From BOG-1155 sp050012495 (GTDB taxonomy: Bacteria; Desulfobacterota; Syntrophorhabdia; Syntrophorhabdales; WCHB1-27): a stretch of DNA of 64,000 nt. The stretch covers positions 1 to 64,000 of the forward strand of contig JBEKHB010000009.1 of assembly GCA_050012495.1 (NCBI GenBank), written 5' to 3'. The translations under genes and the position numbers were made by a program. Shown one piece after another: positions 62,976 to 64,000 of this stretch. Within the stretch, counting starts at the first letter, position 1. Each line of letters starts with the position of its first letter. The notes beneath the pieces are model-generated. The model had not been told where the DNA came from. It searched no databases and was given only the letters and a program-made list of their open reading frames with translations.

Positions 62976-63416
62976 ATGGCGCGTGTAAGGCTGGTCGAGC
63001 AGGAGCAATACGCATTTCATTATCCCGTAAGAATTGAGCCGCGGCACCTCAGCATCGGCAACCACCTGGGCAGTGACAATCTCATCTTACTCGCCAGCGC
63101 CGCCAGGGCTGATGTCTTTGCCTCGATGGGCCTGACCCAGGTGGACCTCGGCGACGGCGTCACGGGCATCGTCATCGCCGATATGGTCGTCACCTTCAAG
63201 GCGGAGGCATTTCTTCACGACGAGATCGTGATCGATACGCATTTCGGCGCGTTCACAGGCCACAGTTTCACGACATTTCAAAGGATCAGGAAAGGCGATA
63301 AGGTGCTTGCCCTTGCTGAAACGGGCGTGGCCACCTTCAACTATCGGTCGAGAAAAATCGCCCCGGTACCGGAGCGCGTGCTGCACGCATGCGCGGCGCA
63401 TTATTCACACACATAG
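62976..63416 (+). CDS. hotdog-fold acyl-CoA thioesterase (4HBT-like)
   Basis: A 146-residue protein starting at ATG 62976 (GGGGGAG upstream). It has the 4HBT/YbgC-type pattern: PVRIEPRHLSIGNHLGSDNLILLASAARADVF, a long helix, VDLGDGVTGIVIADM, and the strands DEIVIDTHFGAF. It would hydrolyse an acyl-CoA, perhaps the product of the AbfD-like or AOR pathway. It is 22 bp after the sulfur-carrier gene. Confidence 0.82.
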   Translation: MARVRLVEQEQYAFHYPVRIEPRHLSIGNHLGSDNLILLASAARADVFASMGLTQVDLGDGVTGIVIADMVVTFKAEAFLHDEIVIDTHFGAFTGHSFTTFQRIRKGDKVLALAETGVATFNYRSRKIAPVPERVLHACAAHYSHT

Positions 63417-63475
63417 GCCAGCCTGCCTCTCCTGTCGCTTTTTTTGCAATTCGCACCGTTATTTTATATGGTGTG

Positions 63476-63481
63476 TATAAT
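63476..63481 (+). promoter_or_regulatory. TATAAT -10 box before the last gene
   Basis: A perfect TATAAT ends 12 bases before the ATG at 63494. The -35 region is weak, and no Shine-Dalgarno precedes the ATG. Confidence 0.4.
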
Positions 63482-63493
63482 GGACCCTTGCCT

Positions 63494-64000
63494 ATGACTG
63501 ACGGCGCCATCCTGAGCATTTCCGGTCTGACGAAAGAATATGATTCTTTCAAGGCGGTCGACCGTCTCTCCTTTTCCGTGAATGAGGGGGAAATAGTCGG
63601 TCTCCTCGGTCCGAACGGGGCGGGCAAGACAACTACCATCAACATGATCCTGGGTATCCTGACGCCGACAAGCGGCTCGATCGAGATATTGGGTAAAATG
63701 ATCGAAAAGCGGAGGTCGGAGATCAGCAAGAAGGTCAATTTTGCGGCCGTTTACGCCCATGTTCCCGCCAACCTCACCGTCCGCCAGAACCTCTACGTCT
63801 TTGCCCTTCTCTACGGGATCAAATCTATCAAACAGAGAATAAGCGCCTTATTGCAAGAATTCGACCTCGAGCACTTTGCGGCCACCAAGGCCGGGCTCCT
63901 CTCTTCCGGAGAGCTGAGCCGCCTCAATCTCGCCAAGGCGTTGATGAACAAGCCGAAGCTCCTGCTTCTCGACGAGCCGACCGCCTCGCTGGACCCGAGT
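63494..64000 (+). CDS. ABC transporter ATP-binding protein, 5' part (cut by window end)
   Basis: 169 codons are visible and the frame runs off the window. Walker A GPNGAGKTT (about residues 39-47), signature SSGELSRLNLAKAL and Walker B LLLLDEPTASLDPS are present. The layout resembles the ABC-2 exporter ATPases (CcmA/DrrA). The signature reads LSSGE rather than LSGG. Its partner permease should lie just beyond the window. Confidence 0.88.
   Translation, partial: MTDGAILSISGLTKEYDSFKAVDRLSFSVNEGEIVGLLGPNGAGKTTTINMILGILTPTSGSIEILGKMIEKRRSEISKKVNFAAVYAHVPANLTVRQNLYVFALLYGIKSIKQRISALLQEFDLEHFAATKAGLLSSGELSRLNLAKALMNKPKLLLLDEPTASLDPS

Overview
The window looks like a chromosomal segment of a strictly anaerobic, GC-rich Gram-negative bacterium. 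I infer a Deltaproteobacteria/Desulfobacterota-type syntroph or aromatic-compound degrader, possibly Syntrophorhabdus-like. The inference rests on an aldehyde:ferredoxin oxidoreductase, a 2-oxoacid:ferredoxin oxidoreductase, a 4-hydroxybutyryl-CoA-dehydratase/HpaB-type enzyme, two sets of FAD oxidases with CCG-type Fe-S proteins, a LarB gene, and Tol and HtrA envelope genes. I saw no rRNA, tRNA, CRISPR array or complete insertion sequence.

Layout. Positions 1-9700 are mixed: two tandem CocE/NonD-type hydrolases (the first cut by the window edge), an MFS carrier, a small HTH protein with a coiled-coil membrane protein, dtd, a PAS hybrid histidine kinase and two small exported proteins. Positions 9900-22900 are mostly housekeeping: a membrane spermidine-synthase-like protein, tolQ-tolR-tolA-uppP with 4-bp overlaps, a TVP38 protein, a UppS-family prenyltransferase, a MoxR/VWA pair, the overlapping fusA-birA-coaX operon and a PilZ protein. 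Positions 23000-33000 form a catabolic unit: a complete branched-chain-type ABC transporter (SBP, LivG, LivF, LivH, LivM), then FAD oxidase - CCG Fe-S protein - FAD oxidase, then a GntR regulator. Positions 33100-39100 hold a DMT carrier, a response regulator/kinase/HtrA triad and a lone GspF-family protein.

Positions 39100-46200 (minus strand) repeat the FAD - Fe-S - FAD gene order as a second, diverged cassette with an IclR regulator and a DHA2-type MFS carrier. Positions 46700-56800 hold a second IclR regulator, a four-gene 2-oxoacid:ferredoxin oxidoreductase whose ferredoxin subunit is fused to a shortened GltD-like part, an ACS-type MFS carrier, a UxaA-family dehydratase, a Tat-exported DUF362 protein and an exported cyclase-family hydrolase. 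Positions 56900-63500 hold an AbfD/HpaB-like enzyme, an unlisted 58-codon gene translationally coupled on both sides, larB, a truncated larC, a hicAB locus whose toxin has lost its start codon, a small Cys-rich protein, an aldehyde oxidoreductase with a MoaD/ThiS sulfur carrier, a hotdog thioesterase, and the start of an ABC transporter cut by the window end.

How the parts may work together (inference): carriers import organic or aromatic acids. The FAD/Fe-S cassettes oxidise hydroxy or alkyl side chains. The oxidoreductases and AOR pass electrons between aldehydes, 2-oxoacids and ferredoxin. Most regulators are local single-input types (GntR, two IclR). The least expected observations are the duplicated two-FAD cassette, the small coupled ORF at 58351, the decay of larC and hicA, and a free-standing promoter-terminator unit at 11504-11758.
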